Source: Doris montereyensis (Eukaryota; Mollusca; Gastropoda; Nudibranchia; Dorididae). From it: DNA of 64,000 nucleotides. Location of the stretch: assembly GCA_037039925.1 (NCBI GenBank), contig JAXRKP010001692.1, positions 36,835-100,834 of the forward strand, read 5' to 3'. The notes beneath the pieces were generated by a model. It made no database searches. It worked only from the letters and a program-made list of their open reading frames with translations, and was not told the DNA's origin. Shown piece after piece: positions 23,570-57,796 of the stretch. Numbering within the stretch: the stretch's first letter is position 1; each line of letters begins with the position of its first letter. Both the position numbers and the translations under genes were made by a program.

Positions 23570-24500
23570 AAAACAATGTATCCAGAACAATTCGACACAA
23601 TTGGAAAACTACCAGGAAAAGCGAAACTCTACTTGAAAGAGGATGCAGAACCTAGAATTGACGCTCCAAGAAAGTACTCCATTCACATGAAGAAGAAACT
23701 GAAACAAGAACTAGATAACATGGAAAAACAAGGTATAATAAAGAAAGTTATTGAACACAGTGATTGGTGTAGTAGCATCACAACAGTGATAAAACAAGAT
23801 GGATCACCCGGATATGCTTGGATCCAAAGTATCTAAACAACAGCCTAAAGAGATGTCCACACAAAACGCCAACGCTGGAAGAAATTACACACAACTTACA
23901 TGGAGCAACAGTATTTTCTAAACTTGATGCAATGAAGGGTTACTGGAGTGTGGAATTAGATGAAGATAGTCAACTCCTAACCACTTTCAGAACGCCCCAT
24001 GGCAGATACTGTTACAAAAGGCTACCCTTCGGTTTGAACGTCAGTCAGGACATCTTTCAACAAAAAATCGACAGCATTGTTGAACAGTGCCCAGGAACAC
24101 TGGCAATCCAAGACGACATTGCAGTCTATGGGATAACCGAAGAAGAACACAACAAAAACCTTCTCAATCTCATGGAGAAAGCAAAAAGAAAACGGCTTAG
24201 CCTTTAACAGCAAAAAGTGCGACATTAAAACAAACAAAATCACATTCTATGGAATGATCTTCACTATAGAAGGTGTCAAACCTGATCCCAAAAAGGTGGA
24301 AGATATACAAGCCATCCCATCACCACAAACAAAGAAAGAACTACAACACTTTATGGGTGCGATAAATTACTTATCACCATTCATAAATAACCTCTCCAAA
24401 GCATCTGAACCCCTCAGAAAACTCTTGAAAGAAGACACGCCATTCGAGTGGTCAGAAGACTATGAGCACGTCTTTGCACAGATGAAACAGCTAATTTCAA
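23570..24500 (+). pseudogene. pol: Reverse transcriptase domain of Pol (frame broken)
   Basis: Copies element RNA to DNA. Conserved blocks are seen in order: 'HMKKKLKQELDNME', the 'FSKLDAMKGYW' block at about 23,917, the 'RLPFGLNVSQDIFQ' block at about 24,018, and the catalytic x-Q-D-D box at about 24,109-24,120 (Q in place of the more usual A/V before DD). The connection region 'GAINYLSPFI' lies at about 24,358. The frame changes at the C run 23,807-23,809 and at the A run 24,189-24,192. Confidence 0.9.
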
Positions 24501-24504
24501 CTGA

Positions 24505-24925
24505 TGCATGTCTCAAATACTACAACACAGAAGCTCCAACATATGTGATGGTAGATGCAAGCATAAAGGTCTGGGAGCTGTTATCCTACAACCAGCAAAG
24601 ACAAGCACAGGATACACAGAACAAACATACCCTATCGCTTATGCAAGCAAATCACTCACGTCCGGAGAAACAAAATTAGCCAACATCGAAAGAGAAATGC
24701 TAGCTGTGCGATTTGGAATCAAGAGATTTCATACGTACCTATTTAACAGACCCTTTACAATTCTATCTGATCACAGACCCTTAGAAATGATCTCCAAGAA
24801 ACCATTGTCAGCAGCACCAGCAAGACTTCAAGCACTCCTGTTGGAGATACAGGGCTATGACTACAACATAAAATATAGTCCAGGAAAGACATTGGCATTG
24901 CAGACGCTCTAAGTAGACTACCCAA
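24505..24925 (+). pseudogene. pol: RNase H domain of Pol (frame broken)
   Basis: Degrades RNA in the RNA-DNA hybrid. It shows the 'VDASIK' aspartate at about 24,550, 'YASKSLTSGE' at about 24,642, the 'IEREMLAV' glutamate at about 24,687 and the 'LSDHRPLEM' aspartate at about 24,765. The frame changes at 24,568-24,570 (G run) and near 24,897. Confidence 0.9.
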
Positions 24926-24929
24926 CTTG

Positions 24930-26288
24930 AACAAAACAGAAGAACTCAAACCTGAGATCAGAATAGATACAGTGAAATTCAAAGATAGCAGACTAGGTGC
25001 ACTCAAGGAAGATGCAGCCAGAGACCCAGTAATCAACAAGCTGATGGAAATCATTTATTGTGGTTGGCCTGAAACAATAAAACAATTGCCCAGAGACATA
25101 CGACCATATTGGCCAATGCGAGACGAACTGAGCATCGATGATGGGTTAGTGTTTAAAGGTCAAAGCATTCTAATCCCAGTAACACAACAGAAGGAAATCC
25201 TTGAGAAACCTTCACACAGGTCACCAAGGTATACAGAAAACTATCCTCAGAGCGAAAACAGACGTCTACTGGCCTGGAATGCACAAAGACATTGAAAACA
25301 TGTGCAAACAATGTGAAACATGTCAAAAATATGCAGTTGCACAACAAACAGAAACACTCATACCAACTGATATCCCAACGAAACCATGGACAACCGTTGG
25401 AACAGACATCTTTTCCATAGATGGAACAGATTACCTCATAATAGCTGACCATTACACAAAGTTTCCGATAGTTGAGGAATTGCCTACTCCCTGCACATCA
25501 AAAATTGTAGCAGAAATATGCAAGAAATACTTTGCAATATTTGGCATCCCAACAGAAATCAAATCCGACAACGGCCCTCACTACTCAGGGACAGCTTTCA
25601 AACAATTCACAGATGATTGGAACATACTTCATACTACATCGTCACCAAGATTCGCACAGTCGAACGGTTTCATTGAGAGGCAAATAAAAACTGTGAAGAA
25701 AAGCCTCAAGAAAGCCAAGGAATGTAACGAAGACATTCACCTCGCATTACTCAGGTTGAGAACAACCCCAATTAGTAGCAAACTCAACAGCCCTTCAGAA
25801 ATAATGTTTGACAGGAAAGTAAAGGACACTTTACCAACAAAGTCTTTTACAAATCCAAACAAAGAGAACAAACTTCAAGAGAGCTACAAAGAAGACAAGA
25901 ACTGCAAAAACTGTACCACGACAGAACAGCTAAAGACTTACCACCACTATACAGAGGACAACCAGTCACGGTACTTGATCCAGACTCCCACAAATGGACA
26001 AAGGCTACAGTGATGAAAACACTACCTCAACCGAGAAGCTATGCAGTCCAAAGAAATGACGGTACCACCATAAGAAGGAACCGAAAACACCTCCGTGAGC
26101 GCCCAGGTTCCACAACAGTAACATCAAATCCAAAACCAAGTCACCGAAATAGCAACCGAGAAGGAGAATCAAAAACTACGCGGTTGCAGGTCGAGCCACA
26201 ATGCTCACCACAAGTGGTCAAGTCCTCAAACTTACCACAAGATATCCGTCGCAATAATAACAGTACATGCATACAAACACATAACTAG
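24930..26288 (+). pseudogene. pol: Integrase and C-terminal region of Pol (frame broken)
   Basis: Inserts element DNA into the host genome. An H-x-H zinc-binding part with a C-x2-C pair (CKQCETC) lies at about 25,212-25,325. The catalytic triad is present: D in 'GTDIF' (about 25,401), D in 'SDNGPHY' (about 25,567) and E in 'FIERQIK' (about 25,675). A basic, weakly conserved tail follows; I see no chromodomain. The frame changes at the C pair 25,209-25,210 and near 25,888-25,890. From there the frame 26,010-26,288 carries the last part. Confidence 0.9.
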
Positions 26289-27100
26289 AAGCGGCCGTGT
26301 GGTGAGAATGCCCGTCAAATACACTGAGTAGGAATGTGCAATTAGTTAACAGGGCTGTGCAGCGGTACGCAACAATATCATACACACATTTGTTAGAAAG
26401 ATCTGTGCATCCACAATAGTTAATGCACAATAGGTGCAATGCATGAGTATGTTATGTTCACTAGGATCAAACATTTCTCATTTTTCATTAGCATTTTAGA
26501 TCAGTCTTCACAAACAAACATGATTCATAGTTATTCCAAGTCATGGAAGAACATTGTTCAAGATTATAATTTTAGTTAATGTTGTTAAACTTTGTTCTAC
26601 GTTATAGAGTCAAGAACACTTTACCTGACCCAAGAACATTCTGATTTTTACTAGTTAATCATTTAGCTATTTCGCATGTGCCACTTCCAAGAACACTGAC
26701 AGAGCTCATAGTTCTAAGGAAATAATTATAGACATGATATGTCATGAATAACACTAATGAAAATCAGAGAATATCATGATTCATTTATTTTAGAAGACCA
26801 AAATACTCTCCTCATGTCATGCGAGTGAACACTGAATGCACATGAATGAAAGATTTTTCTTTTATTTTAATGCTTCTATTCTAACAAATAACATATGTAC
26901 CGTACCAGATGAATTTGTAACGCAGTCAATCTTTATTTCATAATCTCATATTGATAACGGAACAGTTAACCGAACTCCTCATTTTGAAAACATGTAAGTT
27001 TTATTGTCATTCAACATAAAGTTCTAAAGTAAGAATGTTTAAGGATGGATGTAAGCTCAACATTAAACACATCCTTATCTTTATTTTAAAACAAGGGGGA
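26289..27100 (+). other. 3' untranslated part of the LTR element with polypurine tract
   Basis: Non-coding AT-rich interval before the 3' LTR. The polypurine tract AAAACAAGGGGGA lies at about 27,088-27,100, directly before the LTR, where plus-strand synthesis would start. Confidence 0.8.
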
Positions 27101-27255
27101 TGTAGTATCGATTATGTCATAACCTTAACAGACTTCGATATCCTTTGTAATCATCCTCAATAAATGAGTGAGCAAAATAATTGATCCCGATGGCCTCTCA
27201 AAACGGCATGTCTTGTTTGATCTGTCATTGTTAATTAGATATGTGTCATAACAAC
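27101..27255 (+). repeat. 3' LTR, truncated at its right end
   Basis: Matches 5' LTR positions 21,972-22,117 with no substitutions. It carries a 9-base AAAATAATT insertion after GAGTGAGC (about 27,174-27,182). The last 28 bases of the 5' LTR are missing; sequence after 27,255 is unrelated. Confidence 0.88.
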
Positions 27256-27968
27256 GTGGAGGGCAAAGTCAAATGTTTGTGTAACTCGTATCCTATTGAA
27301 ATGTTCGCTTTGCTCCCATTGTAGAAATAATAGTGAGAAGGTTGGCATAGAAGCTCTACCATACTATCACCTAGATCTACTATGAATAAGTATTGTATAC
27401 TGAGGCTGTATGTGCTAGAGCAAGAGCGTTAGGAGCAGATTAACAAAAAAATGTTAAAATATTTTCAGATCCGTTTGAGATGAAGTCGATAACTTTCTTT
27501 TCACTCTACCTTGGGCGTCCCTCTTTGCTGAACGATTTATAAATATGCTGATTTTTACCCAAAATCCCCAAACGAACCACATAGTGACTTACAATGCCAC
27601 CCCATCCCCTCGCTCCTCCCCCTTTCCACCCACACACACGCGCGTGCGCGCGACATACATACACACACACACACACGCACACACACGTATATTAAACAAA
27701 ATATCCAAGACAAACAGTTGTACATTGTATATTGTTATTCATTCAGGTTGAACTCCACCGTCTACAAGGTGAATTGCGCGGATGGACGAAAAGCCGGGCA
27801 CAGTATGAATCTAAATGAATCTAAATTATACGATAACAAGTCAACCAAAAAGAAATACTGACAATAGCAACGACAAAACAGAGAAGAAACCAAACAACCT
27901 CAAGTATCAATCGATTTTCAGTTCTGTTTATGTCATTCCTCGGATCATCTCTCGCTTCCTCCATCCCC

Positions 27969-28062
<94 letters not shown>

Positions 28063-28400
28063 GTATGTATAAATGAGAGAGTACGGGGGTGGGGGTGGAG
28101 CTATGTAGATAGACAGTACAGCCTTGCATCTGCTCAAGATTGAATTTCGCTGACCAATCTGAGCAACAACAAAATTACTAAAATTATGGAAATGATAATG
28201 TATCAATTAATCCTATATAATATTATGCCTGCTGAGTTCATTGCGTCTTAAAGGAAGATTGAAGTGCCAATAATTAAAACCACATACTAACCCTGCCCCC
28301 TCCACAGACAGACCCCCCCTCGATCTCACTATTCTCTTAATTTTGCTTCCCCTTCCTCCGGCTCCCCATCATCTTATTCTCCACATAAACATAAATTGCA
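27256..28400. other. Intergenic with CA and CT microsatellites
   Basis: Contains an interrupted (CA)n/(CG)n tract at about 27,630-27,687 and a pure (CT)n tract at about 27,971-28,051. I recognise no gene. Confidence 0.6.
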
Positions 28401-29511
28401 ATGTATAAATACCCCCCCCCCCGCCAGAGACCCCCCAACAACCCTTTACAGCAACCACCAGAAGAACTTTGGATGATGATTCAAAGTTTTACCATCAAAT
28501 ATCTCTTTGATTTGTGTACATACCATGCCTGCCCATGGTTGTATACACATATTAATAATGTCCGAGTACCAAGTAGAATCTAGGCCTACAAAAGACTCGA
28601 TGAATGGCCTCCGATAATGAGGTCAATGCCCTCCCCATACCTAAACAACAATCTCGATCTCGTTGTGAATGAGACTAAACGGGAACGAAACATTGGGGCT
28701 TGCAAAAGAGGTCGACTGTTTTCATTTCCTGTGTGTTTTCAACCATATCTGTCTGACTAGAAGAGCAAAACAAAACATAATAATTGTTGGATTCTAAAGC
28801 TGAATCATAAGGTGATTTCCTGTGGATAATTCATCATAAGTATTTTGTTAGAATTTTCATGAAATATTCCCTAAACATTTCAAAGAAATGATAGACAGAC
28901 CTTGAAACTTCAGTGAATGAGATCCGTCGTGTGTGGTGTTGTACTCTTCTCAACTCACGATGTTTGATGAAGGAATGAGTCGTATGTAGAAATCTCTCTA
29001 GACCTATGATCTATTCACTGTAATTGTGGAGTCACAATAACATCATGGATAAGATTGAAATCTGGCTACTGTATATCTTTATGTTTCTAACATAATTAAA
29101 TGTAGATCTAGAGCTAGTAGACCCATACCTAGAGATCTACTCTAGATCTAGAATTTAGAGTTTTATGTAGAACTCAGTATCTCAGTAGACTAAGTCTAGA
29201 ATTAGCAGCAGTGGACTGAGATCTGATTATATTTTTGAATTCCACATGGTATGAAGTTGATGAAGAAATTACCTTACTTTGGCCCAACAGTATCTATGTT
29301 ATTATGGATCTCAAGATATAACTTAATATAAGGTCCAGATGTAGATCTAGATCTAGATCTTTTTCTAAAGCTTAGTAGTAGAAGAAGTTAGAACTAAATT
29401 CTGGAACTTAGATAGATTCTATGTCAAGATCTTCTTCCAGAAGCCAGATATCCTTAAATCCTTGATGTGATGTAGATCTAGAGCTAGATTCTAGATCCAG
29501 ATCTAGACCTA
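28401..29511. other. Intergenic, AGATCT-rich
   Basis: No coding region recognised. From about 29,100 to 29,510 the sequence is unusually rich in overlapping TAGATCTAGA-type palindromes, a low-order repeat that also appears near 16,740, 33,850 and 46,650. Confidence 0.5.
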
Positions 29512-33759
<4,248 letters not shown>

Positions 33760-36420
33760 TTATATTTTTTGGATTAAGACTTTTACTATCATCATCTTAC
33801 TTTCACATCTTGCGTTTTTATATATAGATAATATATAATCTAGACTGTAGATCTAGCCACTTCACGTAATCTAGATATAACTGTGGATAGTGGGGTACTC
33901 CTTAACCCTGGTAAGGCTATGACCTGTAAATGCCCGTTTGTTACAGTACTGCTCAGCGCTACGCTAGGGATTTCTAGTTTGCCGGCTACGACTACAAACC
34001 TCTCAGCGCGATGCCCGGCATTTGCAGGGAAGGACAGACCGGTTAGGAGAGGCCTGAATATTCCTCCTTCTTGTTACCCTCTTACTGACTTACACGCTCA
34101 TCCTCTTTTAATCCTCTTTTAAAATAATGCTTTCTGATTGGTTAACCATTTAGTAAACAGGTAAAACAACGCTTTCAGGTTCATAAGCCTCTGTCCTAAA
34201 GGCACTCGGTTGAGTCTATTTCAAAAGGGGTGTGTCTATCATTATCTTTGCCTTGGACAACTGGTAGTATGATGCTGACAGCTGTACTATGCATAAAGTA
34301 GGCTTGAATTAAATAAAACTTTCATTATTGGTCACCCCTATATTGTAAAATGGAATGATCTTACTAGGACATCCATCTCTACAGGGGCATAAATGTGAGT
34401 TGGTCTGATTCGAAAGCGTGTGTGTGATTGAGCTGATAATAAGAATGGGTGTTTGCCCAAATCCGTTTTTGGTCTTGTTGTCTCCTACTCAATTGAAAAG
34501 AATAGAATCATCCTAGTTAAGCTTGCCTTGTGTGAGACCAGATGATCATCACGCAACTGAATTCAATAGATTGATGATGACCAGGTCAGATGTCACTCTA
34601 CCCCGTAAGCTGGTAAAATTTTTAGGGCAGCCTTGCGCCACGACAATAACTGTCATTGAGCCACCTAGCGTGTGGTGCAGCCATTCCGCTGGCTGAGCGA
34701 CCCGCTTTTCTAGCATAAAGATCTGATGTCCCGTTTGATCCAGAAATGGTTGGCTAGATAGGAAGTCCTCGCCAAATTTTCGAAGTTTTTTAAAATGGGA
34801 ACGGAGTGAAAACGAGGAGGTTCAGGGGTTGCCCCCTGATTACATGAAGACCTCAGGGGGAAAAGGGAGGGTTTCATGGGGAGGTCTCAAACGTCTTTTT
34901 TTATGTTGCGTATTTTCATTTATTTAAAGATGGGCAGAAATATATCAAAAGCTGTAACAAGTGCATTCCCTTGGACCATGAAGAATGCAATCTTGAAAGC
35001 CTTTAGACTTTAGAGCAGGGGCAAAGTTGTGCTACTGCTTAAAAGCAGTGGATAATAATAAATCTAGGCCTACCAGAGTGTCCCTTTAAAGAGTTTTACT
35101 GATAAAATGAGTGGAAAAGGCAAGGGTTTGTTTGCACAATAAATACAATAAAAACAAGTCTAAACAACAAACAAAATTGAAAAAAACAGCCTCAAACCTC
35201 TCTGAAGTTTCATCACAAGCAAACCAAAAACAAGTAAAAGGTATCCAAATAATAATGACTCGCTGGTGTGACAAATTTCCCGGAAAAAAAATATAACAAA
35301 TTTTGACAGGATGGCTCAAGATACTAAAACACTGATATTTAAATTGTATTACCAAGTTTATATCTAACTAAACCACAATAGAATAGTGCCTGAATGGTTG
35401 ACAAAAATATCTATCCTGATTCCATATAATATGTGTATGGTTTTTCATATCAAGTAGGGAATTAGTCTTTTGGACAGCAGAGTTGTCTGGCTGTACTGCA
35501 TTTAATAAAGTAGGTGAGATTGTCCATGATTACGGCCAAAGCTGAGGTGGGTTTTTGTGTGTGTCAAGAATTGAATTCTTCAAATAAAAGAGATTTATCA
35601 GATTTTATCTGTTTTTCTAGTATCTTTTTCGCTGTTAACCCAAGCAGTGTTCGCAGTGTTACCAGAAGGGACCTTCTTATAGTGAGGGGTTACCCCAACC
35701 GTAACAAACCCTAAATAAAGGGCAGGCGCTCTTCTTGGGTTAAATGAATTTGAAAAGAAGTCAGAAATAAGTAGATTTGGAACAACTGGAATTGCAATTT
35801 TGAAACTGGAATAGGCCTAGATCATATTATTAAATTTCCTTAAAAATTGTAATCCTTCTTTTTGTTCAATACATCTATAATTATATTTTTCACCATCCCA
35901 ACCAACCCTATTCTCTGCCATTCTCTTGTCTGTTTTGAATACCTGTGCTGATAGCCTCTTTCATTTTTTGCCCCTGCTCTCCCCATTCAGTTGATCCATA
36001 ATATCTGTCTAGATCTAGTTACATTCTTTTTTATCAATTTCTTATTCTCTGCATAGTATCAAACACGTTCTCAAATGTTCTTTCTCAAACATTTGTTGTA
36101 CAACTACACCACCCCTTAAATGATTAACTAAAGCATATTTATGGTACATTAGTAGTGTTATTTAGAAGGTCCTACTTGTGTACAACGTCTCATCAAACTC
36201 AATTTTAACATTTTTATTAGATTTAATAAAATAATGTTTTCAACATAGTAACTGCCTTCAGCCGTAGTCCTATACCAATCCTTATCCCTTAGTCAATAAA
36301 ATCAGTAAACCGATTTTGTCCAGTTATTCAAGTTACAAATGATTTGAATTTATTTTAAACAATTTTCTCATGAACAACGAGTTCTTTTTTCCCCCAATAA
36401 CATTGTTCATTTTTATCTCT
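33760..36420. other. Intergenic and presumed 5' region of Akt
   Basis: Contains GC-richer stretches at 33,880-34,110 and 34,500-34,900, the latter with a short palindrome near 34,822 (CAGGGGTTGCCCCCTG). No conserved frame was found. The Akt promoter and 5' non-coding exon(s) probably lie here, but no sequence allows me to place them. Confidence 0.4.
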
Positions 36421-36466
36421 CACGTTTCTCCTGACCACCAAACTGCAAAACAGTGTTGTGAGCGTC

Positions 36467-52852
<16,386 letters not shown>

Positions 52853-53118
52853 AATCCTCAGAGCAATACATGATGCCTAGCAAGTGGATGGGACCGTGGT
52901 TATCCATCGTGGTGATTTCCACGTTGATTAATATGAATATGTTTACATGACGTTTTGAATGAAGACTTGTTTAGATATTGTGTCTCTTCAGATACTGCTC
53001 CACTCAACCACCATTATGACCCTGCCCTTCCCTACATTTTCATCTTATCCCCCAGTATTCACAAAATCCAAGTTTGCCTAACTCCGAGCATGTGTAATCA
53101 TAAAATCATTACTTAACA

Positions 53119-53142
53119 TATATATATATATATATATATATC
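53119..53142. repeat. (AT)n microsatellite
   Basis: Short AT tract in the presumed 3' UTR of Akt isoform a. Confidence 0.9.
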
Positions 53143-53634
53143 TATATATATGTATATTTTCTAGCCATACCTCAACAGACACTGCCTTTTTTATCATAAC
53201 GAAATGAATCTGTAAGGAAGTTCATAGCATGGGCACTGTTGTCATTGTTTTTGTTTTGTTTTTTCTTTCTTTTTTCTCGCTTTGTCTTCTTCTACCCCAT
53301 TTTGACCATTGACCTGAACCCAGAGGACCAAAGTATCGGCCACCTTAGCAAAGATTATGTACCTTAGGGAGGGGGTCTTGGGTTGGGAAAACCCTCATTG
53401 AAAGATATTTTCTTCCATTTGTGGATGTTATTATGTGGTGAAGATTAATGTTTGTGATGAATGCAAGTTCAGAAGGTTCTTTTGTGATATATGATCTGTG
53501 CAAGATATTCTTTTTTCTCCCCATTCTGTGTTCAGAAAGAATAACTGTCGATGAACAGGGATTCTTCTTTCATGGACGATTTTTGTGCTTTCATGACCAG
53601 TTGATTCTGTGCTTTGATTATTATTTGTTTTAAT

Positions 53635-53760
<126 letters not shown>

Positions 53761-53899
53761 AAGAACGGCAGGGACATTAATCTTTTGGGGCTGAAGTGTA
53801 GCCTGACAGTGCTTATCCCATGCCTCAATCCGTTTCTACCTTGGACGACGTCCTCTTACTTACAAATCAGTGATAGAAATCCTGTTTGTAAGTGTTTGT

Positions 53900-53905
53900 A
53901 ATAAA
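53900..53905 (+). promoter_or_regulatory. Candidate polyadenylation signal, Akt isoform a
   Basis: AATAAA about 1.05 kb after the isoform a stop codon; another lies at about 53,981. The T/G-rich sequence that follows is compatible with a cleavage region. Other AATAAA sites exist, so which is used is unknown. Confidence 0.35.
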
Positions 53906-55415
53906 AATCAGTCACTTGAATAGAGATTAATTTGGTTTTTCTATTTCATCTCATACATCTCGTGTGGTTGGGTCATGAAATAATAAATGCGTTCTTAGAC
54001 ATTACCCGGATGAGATGTAAACAACAAGAGATGCGGAACCCTTTTTCTGTGTTAGAATCATGTTATTTTTGCTTTGCAAATTGATCATCTGTCATACTCA
54101 TTAAAACTAAAAGTCAACAGAGTCCCTCCCATCCTTCTCCTTGTCTTCTATCAAAAAAAACAAATTTTCAAAATACTCTTCAACCTGCTGTCTCCCAGCA
54201 CTGAGATTAAAGCTACGCATTTGTACTATTCCTCGAGTGCAACTGACTTGAGAAAGTCCAACGAAAGGCAAGATTTGAGTGAAGTGAAGGCTTAGGGAGC
54301 ATCATTGCTTTGCCATAACTCAGGAACATGGTCGTTTCTTGCATAAAAGAGATGGGCTTGCTGATGTGAGATATGTAACGTGTTATTGTAGATTTTTTTT
54401 TCATCCGTTTTGTTTTTGTTTTGGGTTTTTTGTATTTTTTGGTAGTATTGTGTATTCAGTGCTCAAGATCTGCTTTTGTTCAGTTTTCAGTGCTGACATT
54501 CCCTTTGTCTTGTTTAACTTTGAAGCTTTTCAAGGGTCAATTGCTTGAGTATTTTTCTTTTTTAGTGCAATAATATTGCTGGGCTCTAGTGGCTTATTGC
54601 AAAGTTTACTTGATTTTCATATTCATGTCATTTGAAATGTGATTTTTCTATTCTTTTTGTTCAGTGGGGACCGAAAGTTGATTCCCCCACCCCCACAGTG
54701 ATTATGTAAAAGTGCTAGAATAAGTTCGCAAAAATTACTTTACAACCATTAGCCTTATTAGCAAGAGAAATGACTTGTGACGCTGTAGCTGACTCAGGCA
54801 CAAGTTACTAACAATTTATTTATAAATATAACATCACTTACTATTTGTCACTGTGCAACGATAGAAGAGATAACTACTTCTTTCAGGCCTCTCCATTTGG
54901 TAATGTAAGCCACAATAATTTTATAGGTTTAAATAAAGCAAAAAGACAAAAATTTTGCTGATGTTCTTGTTTTAAAATTATGTATGGTGCTTCAGTTTTA
55001 TAATTTTATTTCCTTGCCATAGACATGCTATAAAACAGTTATATGAATCGTAAGCGTATACAGTGTTCAGGAAGAGCAGCGAGGGTGTCAGTATCACTCA
55101 CTGTTGTATTTGTTCAACATCTTGTTTTAGTTTGTGCAATAACTAAATATTTTGCTCTTCATCATGATTTGCAATTGTTTGTGTGTTTTTTGTGGGTGGA
55201 GGTGAGGGCTGGACGTTTTGTTTTGTTTTTTGTTGCTAGGTTTTGTTGTTTTTTAAGGGGTGGGGAGGTCTGTTGTTGTTGGTTGGGGGGGGGGGGTTCT
55301 ATATGTATATTTTTGCTCTTAGACGTTGGTTTATTGGGCTTTTTAAAAATTTATTTGTTTTATTAAAGATTTGGTTTTTGTTTTAATGTCTACTGTATTT
55401 AAAATGTATACAGTA

Positions 55416-55417
<2 letters not shown>

Positions 55418-55460
<43 letters not shown>
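55418..55460. repeat. (AT)n microsatellite
   Basis: About 43 bases of AT between the two alternative Akt last exons. Confidence 0.95.
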
Positions 55461-55463
<3 letters not shown>

Positions 55464-55869
55464 GAGGCCACTATGGTCAAAACAAGTATAATATTAAGTC
55501 CTGACAAAATTTAATTTTCATGCATTATGTGAGTACAATGCTATCTTAACAATTTGTATGCTTTTGTAGATTGACAGAGCCATTGACACGTCATTTTGTA
55601 GACCATAAGCATTATTTTAGTTTTCAGGCAATTGATTGTAGTGAAGTACTTACATTCCTTACTAAAGTAGATTTGTGTACGTTATTGCACTTTTACAGTA
55701 TTTGTTTTGTGCAGTATAAACAGGCTTGTTTTCAGCTATCACACACACACACACTTCTTTTTAGAAAGGTAGGCGAAAGCATTTTCTTTTATGTTGAGTC
55801 TGTTTGTTAACACACTTTCCAAATGAACTAATGGCTTGAAAATGATGAGTGCTTAACATTTTTGTACAC

Positions 55870-56043
<174 letters not shown>

Positions 56044-57796
56044 GTTTGTTTTTTGAAAACACCTTTCAGATGTATCCGTATCGCTTTTTGTGCACACCTT
56101 CTGTGATGTCTCGCAATTTAAGTGTCACTTAAATATTGCTCTCTGTTGGTCTCTCCTTTTTTAATGCAAGAAAGCTCCAATGAAGTATATTATAGTATTA
56201 TGTATACATTATATAGAAGGATGTGAGTTTTAGAGTAAAAACTAGAAATTGGTATTTACTATCGGTAGATTCCACTTCTTTCACTTTCACACACTTCTCA
56301 ATTTTTAAAACTACAAACCTTTCCTCGATATATTTAACTGCATGCAAAGTTGTTACCTTGTAACACTGATTTTAAAAGGTAAGTAAAACAAAGATGAATA
56401 TTATTGTGCTTCAATAACACCATTGAGACTCAATAGTGAGTGGGTGTTTGAAGGGTGCTGCAAGTAAGTCCTACTGTTTTCCTTTCACCTGTCTTTCTTT
56501 CATCTGTATTTCTTTCATCTTGCTGTTTTTTTTTAAGTATTTCACCCTGAGATCAACACATATATATGGTGAATGGGCTAATGTTATGAAATGCGAATAA
56601 TGAAAACATCCTTTTCTATAATGATGGAGTAGAAGGCTGAAAGGCAAGGAGAGAAGAACCGAGGTTCTTTGATGTGATTAGTTAGATTTACATTTTTTAC
56701 ACCAGTTGTTATGTGTGCTGTACTGAAATTGATGTCTCGTGATGTACCGTGGACACATTCAAGGGTGTGATGTGTGTTGTTATGGTGGTGATATTTTATT
56801 GTTGTATTATATTTTATTGTGATAAAGTTTTTTTTTAAACGTACAAATGCTGATTATTATTTTACTTGTTCTGTTTCCTTTTTTAACCAGAGAGAAGGAA
56901 GAGGTCTTTTTTGTCTCAGTAGAATAATACAAAGTCAATTTTATCATTTTATTATATATTTTTTCATATTTTCTTTTTATTCTTTTTTTATTTCTTTTTT
57001 TTAAAAACTCATTTCTTTTTTCCCATTACTGAGTTGGCAATATTACTTCATGACTATATATGTCACTGTAATTAATTAATGCATACAACATTTAATTATT
57101 GAAAAGTGAATGCAAATGTTTAGCTAGGTTCCCAATTCCGGCTGCAGATCATCATTTACCTGCTTTTAGTTATTCTGGCTGGTTTGGTGAAGTAAACAGT
57201 TTAAAAACTAGTAGCTCATTTAATAGCTCTTTTAACCTTCTCCTTATTCACAAAAGAAAATTTTCATGTGTTATGATTGAGTTCACAATGGAATTAGTAA
57301 ATACACACATTACATCATGGAAACGTCTCCAGTATGGGACACATTTACACATTGTTTTATTTAATGCTTTTATTGTAATGGGTTTTGTAACCAGTCGGTG
57401 AAAGCAGTTCGTCATTAGATTGGCAGGTTGTTTACTGTGCTTGGTTGACTTGTTTTAATTGTTTGTATTTTTTTTGTAGAGTTTATTAGTATTAGAGTTG
57501 TGTGTGTGCATTTTGTCTTTGTTGGGGTCTTTTGAAGAAGACAGGTAAGACATTTCTGTGGATATTTTATTTATTTCTCAGTTTTCATGGTGTGAATGTT
57601 CTTTCCTGTCGATGCTTGTCTACGATGATACATAAAAAAATGAAAAGACTGGAAACCCTGCCTTTGCTAGCTATCGTTCCAGGACATGTCGTAGAAAATC
57701 TCTCTCGTTCAATGATATCTCTCTCTCTCATATAAAAACTAGCCAGGCTATCCCATTGACTTGCCCTTTTAATCCAATGTGATACCCACGCTCCAG

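Larger units (their letters stand above)
21972..27255 (+). mobile_element. Ty3/gypsy LTR retrotransposon, nearly complete
   Basis: Structure: 5' LTR, tRNA-Leu-type primer site, gag with zinc knuckles, protease, reverse transcriptase, RNase H, integrase, polypurine tract, 3' LTR. The domain order PR-RT-RH-IN places it in Ty3/gypsy (Metaviridae). Short LTRs, the primer site and the absence of a chromodomain fit mag-like elements common in molluscs; that subgroup call is from memory of the family, not a tree. The two LTRs show no substitutions over the 146 bases they share, so insertion was recent. Yet the coding part is broken by at least seven short indels, mostly in homopolymers. No clear target-site duplication is visible because the 3' LTR is truncated. 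Confidence 0.95.

Noticed and set aside
21972..27255. Endogenous retrovirus with an env gene
   Set aside because: After integrase there is only a short basic tail and non-coding sequence; no signal peptide or membrane-spanning frame was found before the polypurine tract.
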